A stretch of 6,262 nt of DNA from VAZQ01 sp036522235 (GTDB lineage: Bacteria; Pseudomonadota; Alphaproteobacteria; Rhizobiales; Xanthobacteraceae): NCBI GenBank assembly GCA_036522235.1, contig DATDGG010000501.1:1-6262 (forward strand), in the 5' to 3' direction. Position 1 is the first letter of the stretch, and every line of letters begins with the position of its first letter. Shown here piece by piece: positions 4,914 through 6,262 of this stretch. The position numbers were made by a program, and so were the translations under genes. The notes beneath the pieces are model-generated. The model made no database searches and was not told the DNA's origin. It worked only from the letters and a program-made list of their open reading frames with translations.

Positions 4914-5147
4914 ATGAAACGTATCATCGCCGCCGCCACGCTGCTCGTATCTTGCTCCTGTGCGCAGGCCGCCGTGCTCAAGCAGGAGCCGCCCGAGGGC
5001 GCTCTCAAATCTGGCCAGCGGGTGCTGGTCGATGACGGCACATGCCCGCCAGGCCAGATCAAGCAAGTCATCGGCGGCGGCAATCGCAGCCAAGCCGGTC
5101 AGCTGGTGTCCGGAAAAACCCGGCAGGTGAGCTGCATTCGTCGTTGA
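4914..5147 (+). CDS. small exported protein, possibly DUF6719-like
   Basis: 77 residues. The N-terminus is a signal sequence with two readings. It may be cleaved by signal peptidase I at AQA-AVL (after 19), giving a 58-residue mature protein with C44 and C74. Or L11-V-S-C14 may act as a lipobox, although a 13-residue leader would be short. The mature part reads VLKQEPPEGALKSGQRVLVDDGTCPPGQIKQVIGGG and ends QVSCIRR. From memory, the VLVDDGTCPxGQIK core matches the family named DUF6719, known mainly from Bradyrhizobium-like bacteria; its function is unknown. The gene starts 13 bp after the previous stop with only a weak ribosome site (GGGC), so translation is probably coupled to the upstream gene. 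The two cysteines could form a disulfide in the periplasm. Confidence 0.75.
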   Translation: MKRIIAAATLLVSCSCAQAAVLKQEPPEGALKSGQRVLVDDGTCPPGQIKQVIGGGNRSQAGQLVSGKTRQVSCIRR

Positions 5148-5157
5148 TTTGTCCGCC

Positions 5158-5179
5158 CCCGCGCTATCAGCTGCGCGGG
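5158..5179. terminator. possible hairpin terminator between convergent genes
   Basis: CCCGCGC (5158-5164) pairs perfectly with GCGCGGG (5173-5179) around eight bases. It lies 11 bp after the plus-strand stop at 5147 and 21 bp after the minus-strand stop at 5201. On the plus strand CTCTTG follows, on the minus strand no T-run, so it is weak as an intrinsic terminator. Position favours a shared transcript end. Confidence 0.4.
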
Positions 5180-5200
5180 CTCTTGACGAATTGCTGACCC

Positions 5201-5956
5201 TCAACCCGGCGTCAGGCCCTTGGCCTTGATCGCCGCGGCGGCTTCGGGCGTCTTCAGATAGTTGATGAACGCCTTTGCGGCATCCGCTTCCTTGCTGTCC
5301 GCCGCGACGGCCGCCGTGAACACTAGGTCGTTTTGCAATTCGGCGGGGAATGGCCCGGCGAGCTCCACGCCGGGCGCGACCAGCACGTTGGTGAGAAACA
5401 CGCCGAGCTCGGCGTCACCCTTCGCCACGGCTTGCGGGATCTGTCCGGTCGTGGTCTGCGGCTTGGTCTTGGCCTTCATGGCATCGCCGATGCCGAGACG
5501 ATCGAACACGCTCAGGACGTAAGCGCCGGCCGCGCTGGCCGGAATGAAAGCGATCGATTGCGCCTTGAGCAGCGTCTGCTTGAGCGCTTCGGGCGTGGAG
5601 ACGTCGGGCTTGGGAGACCCGGCGCGGACGGCGACCCCGTAGCCGACGCGCGCAATGTCGATCGTCGCAGCGGGCGCAAAGCGGGCGCGAGCTGCCGCGT
5701 CCTTCATGACATCGACCGGAACGACGCCAAGGTCGAACGGCGCCGAGGTAGCCGCCTTGATCAGGTTAGGCGTCGAATCGAAATGAATGTCGAGCTTGTG
5801 CCCGGTGGCGCGCTCGAATCGCGGGGCGAGCTCCTTCAGGCTCTCCGTCATGGAGCCGCCCGCCAGGACCTTGAGCTCCGCGGCCTGCGCGGGGGCCAGC
5901 GGCGACAGGACCAACGCCAAGCCCAGCAGTGATGCCTTGATCGAAGACGTATTCAT
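5201..5956 (-). CDS. ModA-like periplasmic substrate-binding protein (orphan)
   Basis: 251 residues. Residues 1-26 are a signal peptide (cleavage at AQA-AEL). The rest is a type II periplasmic binding fold of the ModA/extracellular solute-binding family: LKVLAGGSMTESLKELAPRFERATGHKLDIHFDST (28-62) forms the first beta-strand and the Ser-containing oxyanion loops, FDLGVVPVDVMKDAA (74-88) follows, GYGVAVRAG (105-113) is the hinge, ASAAGAYVLSVFDRLGIGDAM (140-160) is typical of this branch, and AKAFINYLKTPEAAAAIKAKGLTPG (227-251) is the standard C-terminal helix. ModA binds molybdate or tungstate for an ABC importer. No modB or modC gene is next to it, and the loops differ from E. coli ModA, so the ligand may be another oxyanion or an organic acid. 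ATG at 5956 is supported by GGAGG (5964-5968, minus strand), seven bases away. Three phased AAACGC copies lie just upstream. Confidence 0.88.
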   Translation of the reverse strand: MNTSSIKASLLGLALVLSPLAPAQAAELKVLAGGSMTESLKELAPRFERATGHKLDIHFDSTPNLIKAATSAPFDLGVVPVDVMKDAAARARFAPAATIDIARVGYGVAVRAGSPKPDVSTPEALKQTLLKAQSIAFIPASAAGAYVLSVFDRLGIGDAMKAKTKPQTTTGQIPQAVAKGDAELGVFLTNVLVAPGVELAGPFPAELQNDLVFTAAVAADSKEADAAKAFINYLKTPEAAAAIKAKGLTPG

Positions 5957-5975
5957 GGGCGCCCCTCCGACGGTT

Positions 5976-6002
5976 GCGTTTGCTAGCGTTTTGCCAGCGT
6001 TT
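5976..6002 (-). repeat. three phased AAACGC repeats upstream of the ModA-like gene
   Basis: On the minus strand AAACGC occurs at 6002-5997, 5991-5986 and 5981-5976, with spacings of 11 and 10 bases. The first two share a longer unit, AAACGCTRGC. The third ends 19 bases before the ATG at 5956, and the first overlaps the stop of the KTSC copy. One-turn spacing suggests a regulator array or direct-repeat operator; no known site is recognised. Confidence 0.45.
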
Positions 6003-6262
6003 CACCCTGCTTTCACTGCAGTATGGACGAGCCTGTCCTCAATATTGTCGTGGAAGAACTCGTCCTTCGATTCCGCGTCAACAAGGTCGACATAGACTTC
6101 CAACGGAACATTCATGCACCGATAGGTTTTTTCCGCTCGTGAATGTGATGTCCAATTCGCGCGCGTCGTGATCGTACCTAACGAACGTAATCGTCGACGA
6201 TTGAACAGGTCGGAAGCGCCCTGAACGCTCCTCGCGCGTGCCGTAGATCGACGTCCAATATT
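6002..6262 (-). pseudogene. frameshifted KTSC domain protein, 5' end outside window
   Basis: A diverged copy of the gene at 3426-3647, continuing past the window edge. One minus-strand frame (6260 downward) reads RFRPVQSSTITFVRYDHDARELDITFTSGK, matching the N-terminal half of the domain, preceded by at least 14 further residues (YWTSIYGTREERSG). No ATG, GTG or TTG occurs in frame inside the window, so the start is outside or lost. At a run of six A (6127-6132) the frame breaks and ends at TGA 6078-6080. With one A fewer the frame continues TYRCMNVPLEVYVDLVDAESKDEFFHDNIEDRLVH and stops at 6002, completing the domain. At the same spot the intact copy has AAG-ACC. No other stop interrupts either half, so the lesion is recent, a sequencing error, or bypassed by slippage. 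Confidence 0.75.

Noticed and set aside
1..6262. CRISPR array, transposase, integron or phage genes, tRNA or rRNA
   Set aside because: No regular repeat-spacer pattern, no transposase or integrase motifs, no terminal inverted repeats and no structural RNA signature were seen on either strand.

Overview
The window is GC-rich DNA with strong G/C preference at third codon positions. The set of proteins (trans-aconitate methyltransferase, an MltB-type transglycosylase with a C-terminal peptidoglycan-binding domain, KTSC proteins, small Tyr/Gly-rich secreted proteins, an EcfG-type promoter motif and a possible CtrA half-site) points to an alphaproteobacterial chromosome, most likely Rhizobiales near Bradyrhizobium, Rhodopseudomonas or Pseudolabrys. 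The placement is inferred from gene style, not from a database match. There is no rRNA, tRNA, CRISPR array, insertion sequence or phage gene.

Layout. 1-435 (+) is the 3' part of tam. It converges on a solitary FlgC-like flagellar rod gene (451-861, -). Across a 151-bp divergent promoter region lies a secreted lytic transglycosylase (1013-2245, +). Two small minus-strand genes for secreted proteins follow (2347-2637 and 2841-3113), each with its own strong intrinsic terminator. The second has an almost textbook general-stress (EcfG) promoter. A 312-bp gene-free stretch (3114-3425) holds that promoter, an OmpR-type direct repeat and REP-like hairpins. Next comes a minus-strand pair, a Nudix hydrolase (3690-4283) followed by a KTSC-domain protein (3426-3647). 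Divergent from it is a plus-strand pair of secreted proteins of unknown function (4457-4900 and 4914-5147). Last are an orphan ModA-like periplasmic binding protein (5201-5956, -) and a second, frameshifted KTSC copy (6002-6262, -) that runs off the window.

How the genes fit together. This looks like a chromosomal patchwork of short units, not one pathway. The common thread is the cell envelope: seven of the nine complete, intact genes encode an exported or envelope-associated protein (flagellar rod, transglycosylase, four small secreted proteins, one periplasmic binding protein). I did not find a coherent new multi-gene system. The best leads are the EcfG promoter with its upstream 7-N4-7 repeat, the pair of KTSC paralogues of which one carries a single extra A, the phased AAACGC repeats before the ModA-like gene, and the pairing of an orphan rod protein with a transglycosylase.
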